Shown one piece after another: positions 33,797-41,109 of a DNA stretch of 64,000 bases. The position numbers and the translations under genes were made by a program. Below the pieces are notes generated by a model. The model was not told the DNA's origin. It was given only the letters and a program-made list of their open reading frames with translations, and searched no databases. The stretch comes from Pseudomonadota bacterium. GTDB taxonomy: Bacteria > Chloroflexota > UBA6077 > JAJPHF01. The number at the start of each line of letters is the position of its first letter. The first letter of the stretch is position 1. Location of the stretch: NCBI GenBank assembly GCA_021325365.1, contig JAJPHF010000009.1, positions 35,126-99,125 on the forward strand. The letters run 5' to 3'.

Positions 33797-34675
33797 CTAG
33801 GCCATGACCAGCCCCCCGTCGACGTTCAGCACCTGGCCGGTGACGTAGGCGGCGGCGTCGGAGAGCAGGAAGGCGGCGGCCTCAGCCACCTCGTCGGGCC
33901 GGCCCTCGCGCCCGAGCGGGATCAGCTCGCGCACGTGGGCGCGGGCGTCCTCGGGCACGGTCGCCCACATATCGGTGGTGATGTAGCCGGGCGCGAGCGC
34001 GTTGACCGTGATGCCGCGCGAGGCGACCTCGCGCGCAGTGGCGCGCGTGAGGCCGAGCAAGCCGGCTTTCGCGGCGGCGTAATTCGCCTGGCCGGCGTTG
34101 CCCATCTGGCCGACCACCGAGCTGACGTTCAGGATGCGGCCGTAGCGCTGGCGCACCATGCCGCGCAGGACGGCGCGGGTACACAGGTAGGCGCTGGTGA
34201 GGTCGGTGGCGAGCACGGCCTGCCAGTCCTCGGGCGTCATGCGCAGCAGCAGGTTGTCGCGGGTGATGCCGGCGTTGTTCACGAGCAGGTCGACGCGCCC
34301 GAAGGCGGCGATGGCGGCCTCGACCAGGCGATCGACCTCGGTGGGCTGGGCTACGTCGGCGGCCACGGCGATGGCCTCGCCGCCGGCATCGCGCACGGCG
34401 CGCACCGCCGCCTCGGCGGCGGCGGCGCCGGTGTGGAAGTTCACGACGACCGCCGCGCCACCGCGGCCGAGCCGCTCGGCGATCGCGCGGCCGATGCCGC
34501 GGGACGCGCCCGTGACCAGCGCTACGCGGCCGGCGAACGAGTGCTGAGTGCTGAGTGCTGAGTGCTGCGAGGGTTCGCCCACGCGCTCTTGCCGGGACGC
34601 GGTTTGCCGCGCCCGGCCGGCTGCCGGGTGTTGAGAGGCGCTGCTGCCCGCGCCCGCCGAGCCCTCGTCGCTCAT
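33797..34675 (-). CDS. fabG: 3-oxoacyl-ACP reductase FabG
   Basis: Reads 292 residues from the ATG at 34675. The short-chain dehydrogenase core starts near residue 50: VALVTGASRGIGRAI (cofactor loop), DVAQPTEVDRL, NNAGITRDN, the catalytic Ser in NVSSVVGQMGNAGQANYAAAKAGL with Tyr and Lys, and the PGYITTDMW segment. It reduces 3-ketoacyl-ACP with NADPH in fatty-acid elongation. Normal FabG begins about 5 residues before VALVTG; here about 45 extra residues are coded by DNA that includes four heptanucleotide repeats (34541-34568). The GTG at 34582 is another possible start. Downstream of rpmF. Confidence 0.92.
   Translation of the reverse strand: MSDEGSAGAGSSASQHPAAGRARQTASRQERVGEPSQHSALSTQHSFAGRVALVTGASRGIGRAIAERLGRGGAAVVVNFHTGAAAAEAAVRAVRDAGGEAIAVAADVAQPTEVDRLVEAAIAAFGRVDLLVNNAGITRDNLLLRMTPEDWQAVLATDLTSAYLCTRAVLRGMVRQRYGRILNVSSVVGQMGNAGQANYAAAKAGLLGLTRATAREVASRGITVNALAPGYITTDMWATVPEDARAHVRELIPLGREGRPDEVAEAAAFLLSDAAAYVTGQVLNVDGGLVMA
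34541..34568 (-). repeat. Heptanucleotide repeats inside the 5' part of fabG
   Basis: Four tandem 7-base units (TCAGCAC on the coding strand; the last with one change). They code for SALSTQHS-like residues. The unit belongs to the TCAGCNN/GCTGANN family found before rsmD, fmt, rpoC, fusA and tuf. ACTCAGCA within them is complementary to TGCTGAGT just before the upstream ATG (34681-34688). Confidence 0.8.
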
Positions 34676-34711
34676 CTCCTACTCAGCATTCAATCCTGTG
34701 CGCGCGGCGCG

Positions 34712-34903
34712 TTACTGGGGCGTGGCGTGGCCCGTGATGACCTGCATGCCCTTGTACATGCCGCAGCTCGGGCACACCTGGTGCGTCGGCTTCAGGTTGC
34801 GGCAGTTCGGGCAGCGCGCCAGCGGCAGCGGCGTGATGTGGTGGTGGCTGCGTCGGTTCTTGCGGCGCATGTTGCTGATCTTACGCTTGGGGACGGCGCC
34901 CAT
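34712..34903 (-). CDS. rpmF: Ribosomal protein L32
   Basis: 63 residues with the L32 pattern GAVPKRKISNMRRKNRRSHH and a zinc-ribbon CPNC...CPSC (residues about 31-47), followed by a short tail. GCAGGAGG lies upstream. It sits between yceD and fabG, the widespread yceD-rpmF-fatty acid arrangement that couples ribosome and lipid synthesis. Length normal. Confidence 0.97.
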   Translation of the reverse strand: MGAVPKRKISNMRRKNRRSHHHITPLPLARCPNCRNLKPTHQVCPSCGMYKGMQVITGHATPQ

Positions 34904-34924
34904 CGTACCTCCTGCCCGATCTGC

Positions 34925-35467
34925 TCACGCCGGCGGCGTGGGCTCTTCGGTCGGCTCCAATAGCTGCTGTAGCGCGGCGAACGGCGAGTCGGCCTGCGAC
35001 GGCTCGCAGGCACAGGCGCCTTCGTTCAAATTCTGGCCGCAGCGGATGCAGAGGCCCCGGCAGTCGGAGCGGCAGAGTGGCTGCAGCGGCGCGGCCATCA
35101 GCACGTTCTGGCGAATGGCCTCGCCCAGGTCCAGATAATGGTTCGCGTCGATGGTGAACGCCTCGGCGTCCGGGGGCGCGGCGAGTGGCGCGCCGGTGCG
35201 CACGTCGAACGCGACCGCGAACTCCTCCTCAAAGTGGCCGCTGACCGGGACGATCGCCGGCTCCAGGCAGCGGCCGCACTCGAGGGCCATAGTCGTGTCG
35301 AACTGGCAGTCGACCAAGATCCCCTGTGTGCGCGTGAACGTGACCGCGCCGCGGACCCTGCCGACAATACTCGGCTCGCGCAGCGCGGCGGCCTCCTCGT
35401 CGAAGGCGAATTGCCGGCGGGCGCCCTGCGGGGCCAGCAGCAATTGGGAAACGTTGAATTCTAGCAT
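34925..35467 (-). CDS. DUF177/YceD family protein
   Basis: 180 residues from the ATG at 35467 (GAGGG upstream). It matches YceD/DUF177, found before rpmF in most bacteria and implicated in 23S rRNA accumulation. Two Cys pairs mark the family's metal-binding centre: ECGRC in the middle and CRSDCRGLCIRCGQNLNEGAC at the end (about 138-158). Acidic C-terminus. It is 21 bases upstream of rpmF. A promoter and a terminator-like hairpin precede it. Confidence 0.9.
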   Translation of the reverse strand: MLEFNVSQLLLAPQGARRQFAFDEEAAALREPSIVGRVRGAVTFTRTQGILVDCQFDTTMALECGRCLEPAIVPVSGHFEEEFAVAFDVRTGAPLAAPPDAEAFTIDANHYLDLGEAIRQNVLMAAPLQPLCRSDCRGLCIRCGQNLNEGACACEPSQADSPFAALQQLLEPTEEPTPPA

Positions 35468-35487
35468 GGGTGCCCTCACGGGCTAGC

Positions 35488-35503
35488 GCCGCACGCGTGC
35501 GGC
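35488..35503. promoter_or_regulatory. Leader palindrome before yceD
   Basis: GCCGCACGCGTGCGGC, a perfect 16-base palindrome about 20 bases before the yceD start. It lies between the U-run hairpin (35511-35530) and the ribosome-binding site. GCTAGCCCG, found just upstream of the U-run hairpin, is repeated right after this palindrome; GCTAGC is self-complementary, so alternative pairings are possible. Confidence 0.4.
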
Positions 35504-35510
35504 AGACACG

Positions 35511-35530
35511 AAAAAACCGCCGTCCGGCGG
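35511..35530 (-). terminator. Rho-independent terminator with T6 run
   Basis: On the minus strand CCGCC-GGAC-GGCGG is followed by TTTTTT, the only classical intrinsic terminator in the window. It lies beyond the SepIVA-like gene but also downstream of a TATAAT promoter (35552-35557), so it either ends the rsmD-coaD unit or works as an attenuator in the yceD-rpmF leader. Confidence 0.75.
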
Positions 35531-35551
35531 GCTAGCACAACAATACCCGGA

Positions 35552-35582
35552 ATTATACCGTAGGGGGCGGCCGGCGCATCAA
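35552..35582 (-). promoter_or_regulatory. Promoter before yceD-rpmF
   Basis: Minus strand: TTGATG (35582-35577), 19-base spacer, TATAAT (35557-35552). The -35 box overlaps the stop of the SepIVA-like gene. The predicted start near 35545 places the intrinsic terminator 15-35 bases into the transcript. Confidence 0.5.
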
Positions 35583-36148
35583 CCGCCGCCGGGGCGGCGT
35601 GGCGGGCGCGGCTCGTCCATCTGCCGCAGGGCGCGTGTACCCTTGCGGACGGTAAGGAGGAGCTGTTCGAGCTGACTTTCCAGCTCGGAGAGCTTCTCGT
35701 AGGCGTAGTCCTCGGCGTCGCGCTCGATCTCGGCGGCCCGCCGGCTAGCCTCGGCCTCCACCTGCTGGGCGCGCTGCTCGGCCTGGCGCACGAGCGTGTG
35801 CTCTTCGATCTGTTGGGCCGCGCGCTCCTCGGCCTCGCGGATAATCTCTTGGGCGCGCGCCTCCGCCTCCGCGATGATGGCATCGCGCTCGGCGTTCACG
35901 CGCCGCGCCCCCTTGATCTCCTCGGGCAGGGCCACGCGAATCTGATCGAGGATGTCCAGGCACTCCTGCTCGTCGATCATCGTCCGTGAGGTGAACAGCG
36001 GAACGCGCGAGCCGGAGTTGAGGACCTCCTCGAGGCGGTCCAGCAAGTACAGGATGTCGATGCCGCCACCCCCCTTCGGGGCATCCGCATGTCGCCCGAG
36101 CGTGCCGCCCACGCCGCCGGTAGCGGCCGGCCGCGGGCCGCTGGCCAC
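35579..36148 (-). CDS. DivIVA/SepIVA-like coiled-coil protein
   Basis: About 189 residues from a GTG at 36148 (start uncertain; first about 28 residues are Gly/Pro-rich). The conserved head IDILYLLDRLEEVLNSGSRV and LDILDQIRVALPEEI resembles the N-terminal half of mycobacterial SepIVA, a DivIVA-like septum and cell-wall regulator. A long Glu/Ala/Arg coiled coil follows (EAEARAQEIIREAEERAAQQ, ASRRAAEIERDAEDYAYEKL). The order rsmD-coaD-(SepIVA-like)-yceD parallels the actinobacterial Rv2966c-Rv2965c and Rv2927c-Rv2926c clusters. It could also be read as an ATP-synthase-b-like coiled coil, but context favours the SepIVA group. Confidence 0.72.
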   Translation of the reverse strand: MASGPRPAATGGVGGTLGRHADAPKGGGGIDILYLLDRLEEVLNSGSRVPLFTSRTMIDEQECLDILDQIRVALPEEIKGARRVNAERDAIIAEAEARAQEIIREAEERAAQQIEEHTLVRQAEQRAQQVEAEASRRAAEIERDAEDYAYEKLSELESQLEQLLLTVRKGTRALRQMDEPRPPRRPGGG

Positions 36149-36182
36149 ACGCCCTCGGCCGGAGACGTCTCAGTATAGCGCG

Positions 36183-36210
36183 CCGGCCCTGCCCCGCGGG
36201 GCGGGGCCGG
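36183..36210. terminator. GC-rich hairpin after coaD
   Basis: CCGGCCCTGCCCC / GGGGCGGGGCCGG around a GC centre, one mismatch, 25 bases beyond the coaD stop. No T run. Possible terminator or processing hairpin between coaD and the SepIVA-like gene. Confidence 0.4.
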
Positions 36211-36235
36211 TGAACGTCGGGAAAACCCGCAGGCC

Positions 36236-36724
36236 CTAGGGCTGGCCGCTGCCGAGCTTCCGCACCAGGGCTGCCGCGACATGGGGCGGCACCAGGCCGC
36301 GGAGGTCGCCGCCGTACCGCGCGACCTCCTTCACGAGGGACGAGCTGACGTGCGCGTACTCCAGCGCGGTCATGAGGAACACCGTCTCGACCTCGGGATA
36401 GAGGTGACGGTTCATGAGCGCGAGCTGCGATTCGAACTCGAAGTCGGGGTTGGCGCGCAGGCCGCGCACCATCGCGCACGCTTGCTGGGCGCGGGCGTAC
36501 TCGACCGTGAGGCCGCTGTAGCGCTCCACGCGCACGGCGGGCAGGCCGCGAAGGGCCTCGCAGAGGAGCGCCACGCGCTCGGCGGTGTCGAAGAGCAGGC
36601 TCTTGTTCGGCCGGTCAAACACCGCGACGACGACCTCGTCGAACAGACGGACGGTACGGTGGACGATGTCGAGATGGCCGTTGTGAGGGGGATCGAACGT
36701 CCCCGGATAGATGGCACGGCGCAG
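36236..36724 (-). CDS. coaD: Phosphopantetheine adenylyltransferase CoaD, with CTG start codon
   Basis: 162 residues, the normal CoaD length, when read from a CTG at 36724 that has AGGAGG 6 bases upstream. The next usual start in frame is a GTG at 36622, which would remove the nucleotide-binding head. From the CTG the chain opens L/M-RRAIYPGTFDPPHNGHLD, with the HxGH motif at 14-17, and continues to the family's SSSLVKEVARYGG segment. No ATG, GTG or TTG is in frame between the CTG and well into rsmD. CoaD makes dephospho-CoA from pantetheine phosphate and ATP. It lies 70 bases after rsmD. Confidence 0.92.
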   Translation of the reverse strand: MRRAIYPGTFDPPHNGHLDIVHRTVRLFDEVVVAVFDRPNKSLLFDTAERVALLCEALRGLPAVRVERYSGLTVEYARAQQACAMVRGLRANPDFEFESQLALMNRHLYPEVETVFLMTALEYAHVSSSLVKEVARYGGDLRGLVPPHVAAALVRKLGSGQP

Positions 36725-36794
36725 GGTAGGCCTCCTCGCCGAGGACCTGCACGGACCACCGTGACGCGGTGCGGACGCGGTGGCCCGTCGCGCA

Positions 36795-37409
36795 CTACTC
36801 CGTGGCAGGGGTCGGCACGTACAGGGTGATGCCGCTGCCGCCGTGGTGGCGGCTCTTGTAGAGCGTCAGCCGCCCGGCCACGGCTGGCGGCACGAAGCTC
36901 CGAGCGTGCTCCAGGACGACGATGCCGCCTGGCGCCACGAGGGGCGACTGCCCGAGCGCCGTCAAGAGCGCGGGCACGCCCGGGTCGGCATACGGTGGGT
37001 CCAGCAATATTAAATCATAGGGCCGGGTCCACGTCGAGACGGCCGTCGCGGCCGTCATCGCGTGGACGGCCGCCCGATCGGCCAGGCGGGTGCGCTCGAG
37101 GTTGGCGCGCAGCGCCTTGCGCGCGGCCGCGTCGTGCTCGACGAAGTCGGCCCAGCGGGCGCCGCGGCTGAGCGCCTCGATGCCGAGCGCGCCCGAGCCG
37201 GCGTACAGGTCGAGGACGACCGGCCAGGCGACGCCGGCCAGCATGGCGCTGTCGGGCGCGTCGGGGGGGGGCAACACCTCGCGCTTGTAGGCCTCGGCCT
37301 CGAGCATGGAGAAGATGGCGCCCTTTAGCTTGTCGGCGGTCGGGCGCAGCTCGGCGTCGGGCGGCACCCGTAAGGGGGCGCCGCGCGCGCTTCCGGCGAT
37401 CACGCGCAT
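36795..37409 (-). CDS. rsmD: 16S rRNA (guanine966-N2)-methyltransferase RsmD
   Basis: 204 residues. SAM-binding motif I VVLDLYAGSGALGIEALSRGA (about 65-85) and the catalytic motif IV LLDPPYADPG (about 136-145) identify an N2-guanine methyltransferase; the N-terminal RVIAGSARGAPLRVP and PTADKLKGAIFSML are RsmD signatures. rsmD followed by coaD is a very common pair. The start codon is preceded, after 8 bases, by an array of heptanucleotide repeats and has no normal ribosome-binding site. Confidence 0.95.
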   Translation of the reverse strand: MRVIAGSARGAPLRVPPDAELRPTADKLKGAIFSMLEAEAYKREVLPPPDAPDSAMLAGVAWPVVLDLYAGSGALGIEALSRGARWADFVEHDAAARKALRANLERTRLADRAAVHAMTAATAVSTWTRPYDLILLDPPYADPGVPALLTALGQSPLVAPGGIVVLEHARSFVPPAVAGRLTLYKSRHHGGSGITLYVPTPATE

Positions 37410-37417
37410 GTTAGCAG

Positions 37418-37494
37418 TCAGCCATCAGTGGTCAGCCCTCAGCAGTCAGCCATCAGCCCGCAGCAGTCAGCCATCAGCCGTCAGCGGTCAGCCA
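37418..37494 (-). repeat. Eleven tandem heptanucleotide repeats upstream of rsmD
   Basis: Eleven consecutive 7-base units of the form TCAGCNN (plus strand), i.e. GCTGANN in the rsmD sense. The array ends 8 bases before the rsmD ATG at 37409. No inverted partner array is present here, unlike at fmt/radC, rpoC, fusA and tuf. Confidence 0.9.
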
Positions 37495-37585
37495 GCGGGC
37501 GTCGTGGGCGCGGTGACGGGCCCGCTTCTCGCTTCTAGTATCCCGCTTCCGGGGGATTGGCGCACGGCGGCGGCTGGCGCGGCCG

Positions 37586-37591
37586 TATACT
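37586..37591 (+). promoter_or_regulatory. -10 box of the toxin-antitoxin pair
   Basis: TATACT about 40 bases before the antitoxin GTG; no clear -35 box. Confidence 0.4.
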
Positions 37592-37631
37592 AGCCTTACT
37601 GTTTGTGGGTGAGCACTGGGCAGGAGCGACC

Positions 37632-37988
37632 GTGAAAGTTGTGAGCATTGCCGAGGTGCGCGAGGACGGCCCGCGCGTGATCCGCGAGGCGCAGCAGGCC
37701 GAGGATCCGACGCTGGTGGTGATCGACTCGCGGCCCGCGGCGTACATCGTCGGCGTCGAGCAGTACGACGCCCTGCGCGCCGAGATCAAGCGCCTCCGCC
37801 GCGAGGCGCTGGAGCGGGACGTTCTCGAGGCCGAGGCCGAGATCGCGGCCGGCGACCTGCCCAGTTTCGATTCCGCAGACGCTCTGATCGCCTATCTTCA
37901 CCGCGACGATCCCGAGTGCAAGTACCGCCGACGCGGGGTTTTGAGCGTGACCTGCGCAAGCTGCCCCGCGAACGACGGGCCGCCGTAG
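37632..37988 (+). CDS. Phd/YefM-type antitoxin
   Basis: 118 residues from the GTG at 37632 (CAGGAG 6 bases upstream). The N-terminal part VKVVSIAEVREDGPRVIREA and VVIDSRPAAYIVGVEQYDAL is the Phd/YefM DNA-binding fold, which represses its own promoter and neutralises the toxin through the C-terminal half. The last about 24 residues are coded in DNA that also encodes the first 24 residues of the toxin in another frame, an unusually long overlap of 73 bases. Confidence 0.8.
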   Translation: MKVVSIAEVREDGPRVIREAQQAEDPTLVVIDSRPAAYIVGVEQYDALRAEIKRLRREALERDVLEAEAEIAAGDLPSFDSADALIAYLHRDDPECKYRRRGVLSVTCASCPANDGPP

Positions 37989-38170
37989 AGCGGACGCTAC
38001 GTCGCTTCATGGCTGACCCGGCGGATGCCGGTCTGCGCCTGCACAAGCTCACGGGTAAACTATCGGGACGCTGGGCCTTCCGCGCCGGCTATAACCCGCG
38101 CGTCGTGTGCCGGATCGAGGGCGACATGGCGTACCTGTTGACGGTCGGCACCCACGACGAGGTGTACTGA
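37916..38170 (+). CDS. RelE/ParE-family toxin
   Basis: 84 residues from a GTG at 37916. Pattern PTRGFERDLRKLPRERRAAVERTLRRF...GLRLHKLTGKLSGRWAFRAGYNPRVVCRIEG...GTHDEVY is that of RelE/ParE mRNA interferase-like toxins (Arg/Lys-rich helix, central L-GRW-FR beta strands, final His-Asp-Glu-Val-Tyr). The true start may be further in. Its stop is immediately followed by the convergent recG stop with no spacer base. A chromosomal stand-alone pair; whether active is unknown. Confidence 0.8.
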   Translation: MQVPPTRGFERDLRKLPRERRAAVERTLRRFMADPADAGLRLHKLTGKLSGRWAFRAGYNPRVVCRIEGDMAYLLTVGTHDEVY

Positions 38171-40780
38171 TCAGTTGGGCTCGCCGACGCGGGCGGCGCG
38201 GGCGCGGACGAGCGCCGCGAGGGCGGCGTGCTCGGGCCGTGTGAGATCGGGATCGGCGGCAAGCACGCGCTCGGCGGCGCGGCGGGCGCGCTCGATGAGC
38301 GTGACGTCGCCCAGGGTGGCCACCTGCAGGTCGGGCAGGCCGCTCTGGCGCAGGCCGTAGTAGTCGCCGGGGCCGCGCAGGCACAGGTCGGCCTCGGCGA
38401 GCGCCAGCCCGTCGGCGCAGTCGACCACGACTTGCAGCCGCTCGAGCGCCTCCGGCGAGGCGGTCTCGGCCACCAGCGCGCAGACGGCGGGGTGCTCGCC
38501 GCGCCCCACGCGGCCGCGGAACTGGTGGAGCTGCGCCAGGCCGAAGCGCTCGGCGCCCTCGATGAGCATCAACGTCGCGTTCGGCACGTCCACGCCGACC
38601 TCGACGACGGCGGTCGCCACCAGCACGTCGATGGCCCCGTCGCGGAACTGGGCCATCGCGGCCTCCTTCTCCTCGGCGCGCAGGCGCCCGTGGACGAGCC
38701 CAAGTCGCAGCCCGGCTAGCTCGTGCTGCTGGAGGCGCGCGTACTCCTCGGTGGCCGCGCGCACCTCCAGGTGGGGCGAGTCCTCCACCAGCGGGCAGAT
38801 GACGTAGCCCTGGCGGCCGGCGGCCACCTCGCGGCGCAGCCGCTCGTAGGCGTGGCGCCGCTCGGCGGGGCGCAGCAGCACCGTGCGGATGGGCTTGCGG
38901 CCAGGCGGCAGGCTGTCGAGGCGGCTGAGGTCCAGGTCGCCGTAGAGCGTGAGCGCCAGGGTGCGCGGGATGGGGGTGGCGGTCATGACGAGCAGGTGGG
39001 GGTGCTGGCCCTTGTCGCGCAGGGCGAGCCGCTGGCGCACGCCGAAGCGGTGCTGCTCGTCGGCCACGGCGAACGCCAGGTCGCGGAACTCGACGCCGTC
39101 CTGGATCACCGCCTGGGTGCCCACCAGCACGTCGACCTCGCCGGCGGCGACCTGTTCGCGTAGCGCGCGCCGCGTGCGGGCCGGCAGGCGGCCGGTGAGC
39201 AGCGCGACCACAGGCGGGCGCCCGAGCGCGGGCGTGAGCGCCGGGGCGGCGCGCTCGTAGAGGGCGCTCACGGTGCGGAAGTGCTGCTCGGCGAGGATCT
39301 CGGTGGGCGCCATGAGGACGGCCTGGGCGCCGGCGGCGAGCGCGACCAGCATGGCGGCGGCGGCCACCACTGTCTTGCCCGAGCCGACCTCGCCCTGGAG
39401 CAGGCGCGTCATCGGGCGCGACTGGGCGAGGTCGGCGCAGATTTCGGCGATCACGCGCTCTTGCGCCGCGGTGAGGGCGAAGGGCAGGGCTTGCGCGAAG
39501 GCGTCGAGCAGCGCGCGGGGCGTCGGCAGCGCGCGGCCCTCGACGGCCTGGGCCTCGCGGCGGCGCTGCAGGACGGCGACCTGCAAAGTGAACAGCTCGT
39601 CGAAGGCGAAGCGGCCGCGAGCGGCTTCGGCCTCCGCGGCGTCGCGCGGGTAGTGCATCGCGCGCAGCGCCGTCGGGCGGGGCAGCAGGCCCTCGGCGGC
39701 GCGCAGAGCGTCGGGCAGCGGCTCCGCCTCCGCATCGGCCCAGCGGTCGACGGCCCGGGTGACCAGCTCGCGCAGCCAGCTCTGCGGCAGGCCCTTGGTA
39801 GTCGGGTAGACGGGCACCAGGCAGCGGGTGTGGAGCGGCGCGTGGTCGGCCGGCTCCCAGTCGGGGTTCTCGAAGACCGGCCGGCGCCCGTTCAGCACGA
39901 GTTCGCCGCTCACGGCGATGCGCTGGCCGGGCGCCAGACGCATGCCGTAGCCGGCGCGGAACCAGACGGCCTCGACCTCGCCCGTGGCGTCGGCGAGCAC
40001 GGCGGTGATGCGCTGGAGGCCGCGAGCGGTGCGGTGGACCTCGACGCGCCGCACGGCGCCCTCGAAGCTGGCACGCTGCTGGAAGAACAAGTCTACGGCG
40101 CGCGCCGGCGGCGGGTAGTCCAGGTGGCGCGACGGGAAGTGGTAGAGCAGGTCGCCCACCGTCTCCAGGCCCAGGCGCCCGAGCAGCCGCAGGCGGTTGG
40201 GGCCGACGCCCGGCACGTCGGCGAGGGAGCGGTCCACGCCGGGGAAGCTCGCGTCGATGGGGCGCGGGCGGTGCGGGGGCGATGGAGCGGCCGGGCGGGG
40301 TGCCGTGGCGAGCACGCTCGACGGGACGGCAGATGGTGGACTTGCGGCAGGCGCCGGGAAGGACGCCGCGCCGGGTGCGCGTCCGGGAGTGGCGGCGGAG
40401 CGTGAGGCGTCGGCAGGCCGAACAGCGGCGCGATCGCCGGCCGTTGCCGAACGGCTTGCGGCCTCCGGTGCGCCGAGGGGCACAGAGGGCTGGCCGAGGA
40501 GCGCCCGGGCGGCCGCGACGGCGCGGGCGCGCTCGGCGGGCTCCTGGCTGCCGTACGGAGCCAGGAGCCCGCGCAGCCGGGCGACCTGCGCCTGGCGGGC
40601 GGGTGGGGCGTCGGCGGCGGCCAGGCGCTCCACCAGCTTGTCGAGGTAGCCGGCGAGACCGCCGATGACGGCGCGATCGGCGTACCCCTTCTGCGCTTCA
40701 AGCGCCAGGATGCGGCCGAGCCGAACAAGCTCGTCGCGCGCGAGATCGGCGGACGCGGCCGACGGCGGCGAGCGCCTCAT
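38171..40780 (-). CDS. recG: ATP-dependent DNA helicase RecG
   Basis: 869 residues, about 170 more than E. coli RecG because of a long N-terminal extension: helical (1-90), then a Pro/Ala/Ser linker (to about 180). The wedge domain (DVPGVGPNRLRLLGRLGLETVGDLLYHFP) is followed by helicase motifs: Walker A GEVGSGKT (463-470), the RecG-type DEQH box (ADEQHRFGVRQR), TATPIPRTLALTLYGDLD and the TRG region near the end (FRGRVGRGEHP). It remodels stalled replication forks. Convergent with the toxin gene and divergent from rpmB. Confidence 0.96.
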   Translation of the reverse strand: MRRSPPSAASADLARDELVRLGRILALEAQKGYADRAVIGGLAGYLDKLVERLAAADAPPARQAQVARLRGLLAPYGSQEPAERARAVAAARALLGQPSVPLGAPEAASRSATAGDRAAVRPADASRSAATPGRAPGAASFPAPAASPPSAVPSSVLATAPRPAAPSPPHRPRPIDASFPGVDRSLADVPGVGPNRLRLLGRLGLETVGDLLYHFPSRHLDYPPPARAVDLFFQQRASFEGAVRRVEVHRTARGLQRITAVLADATGEVEAVWFRAGYGMRLAPGQRIAVSGELVLNGRRPVFENPDWEPADHAPLHTRCLVPVYPTTKGLPQSWLRELVTRAVDRWADAEAEPLPDALRAAEGLLPRPTALRAMHYPRDAAEAEAARGRFAFDELFTLQVAVLQRRREAQAVEGRALPTPRALLDAFAQALPFALTAAQERVIAEICADLAQSRPMTRLLQGEVGSGKTVVAAAAMLVALAAGAQAVLMAPTEILAEQHFRTVSALYERAAPALTPALGRPPVVALLTGRLPARTRRALREQVAAGEVDVLVGTQAVIQDGVEFRDLAFAVADEQHRFGVRQRLALRDKGQHPHLLVMTATPIPRTLALTLYGDLDLSRLDSLPPGRKPIRTVLLRPAERRHAYERLRREVAAGRQGYVICPLVEDSPHLEVRAATEEYARLQQHELAGLRLGLVHGRLRAEEKEAAMAQFRDGAIDVLVATAVVEVGVDVPNATLMLIEGAERFGLAQLHQFRGRVGRGEHPAVCALVAETASPEALERLQVVVDCADGLALAEADLCLRGPGDYYGLRQSGLPDLQVATLGDVTLIERARRAAERVLAADPDLTRPEHAALAALVRARAARVGEPN

Positions 40781-40800
40781 GGGCGGCTCCCGCGCGCGCT

Positions 40801-40830
40801 TTGCCGCGGCCGGGGGGCAGGTGCTATGAT
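40801..40830 (+). promoter_or_regulatory. Promoter of rpmB
   Basis: TTGCCG (40801-40806), 18-base spacer, TATGAT (40825-40830). The GTG start is about 80 bases downstream. The -35 box is inside the first 20 bases before recG, so the two divergent genes share a compact control region. Confidence 0.5.
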
Positions 40831-40917
40831 TGGCATGCAGCGGGCGTGTGAGCCGTGGGCTCGTGCGCCCTGTCGCGGTCCCGAGCCGCGCAAGCCGGCC
40901 GGGCGGGAGGATTTCTC

Positions 40918-41109
40918 GTGCGACACCGGTGTGAGATCTGCGGTAAGGGAGTCTCGTTCGGCCACAACGTGAGCCACTCGAAGCGGCGCACGCCGCGGCG
41001 CTGGCTGCCGAATGTTCAGAAGACCTCCCTCGTCGTCAACGGGATGCAGCGCCGCGTGCAGGCCTGCACGCGCTGTATCCGCACGGCCCGCAAGCACCTG
41101 TCAGTCTAG
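40918..41109 (+). CDS. rpmB: Ribosomal protein L28
   Basis: 63 residues from a GTG at 40918 with GGGAGG 7 bases upstream; a longer upstream frame is rejected. L28 pattern CEICGKGVSFGHNVSHSKRRTPRRWLPN and the C-terminal VQACTRCIRTARKHL. Four cysteines (C-x2-C and C-x2-C) make this the zinc-binding (C+) form. Length is normal. No co-transcribed neighbour. Confidence 0.95.
   Translation: MRHRCEICGKGVSFGHNVSHSKRRTPRRWLPNVQKTSLVVNGMQRRVQACTRCIRTARKHLSV

Noticed and set aside
36236..36622. coaD starting at the GTG at 36622
   Set aside because: This start removes the HxGH nucleotide-binding head; the CTG at 36724 with AGGAGG restores the full enzyme.
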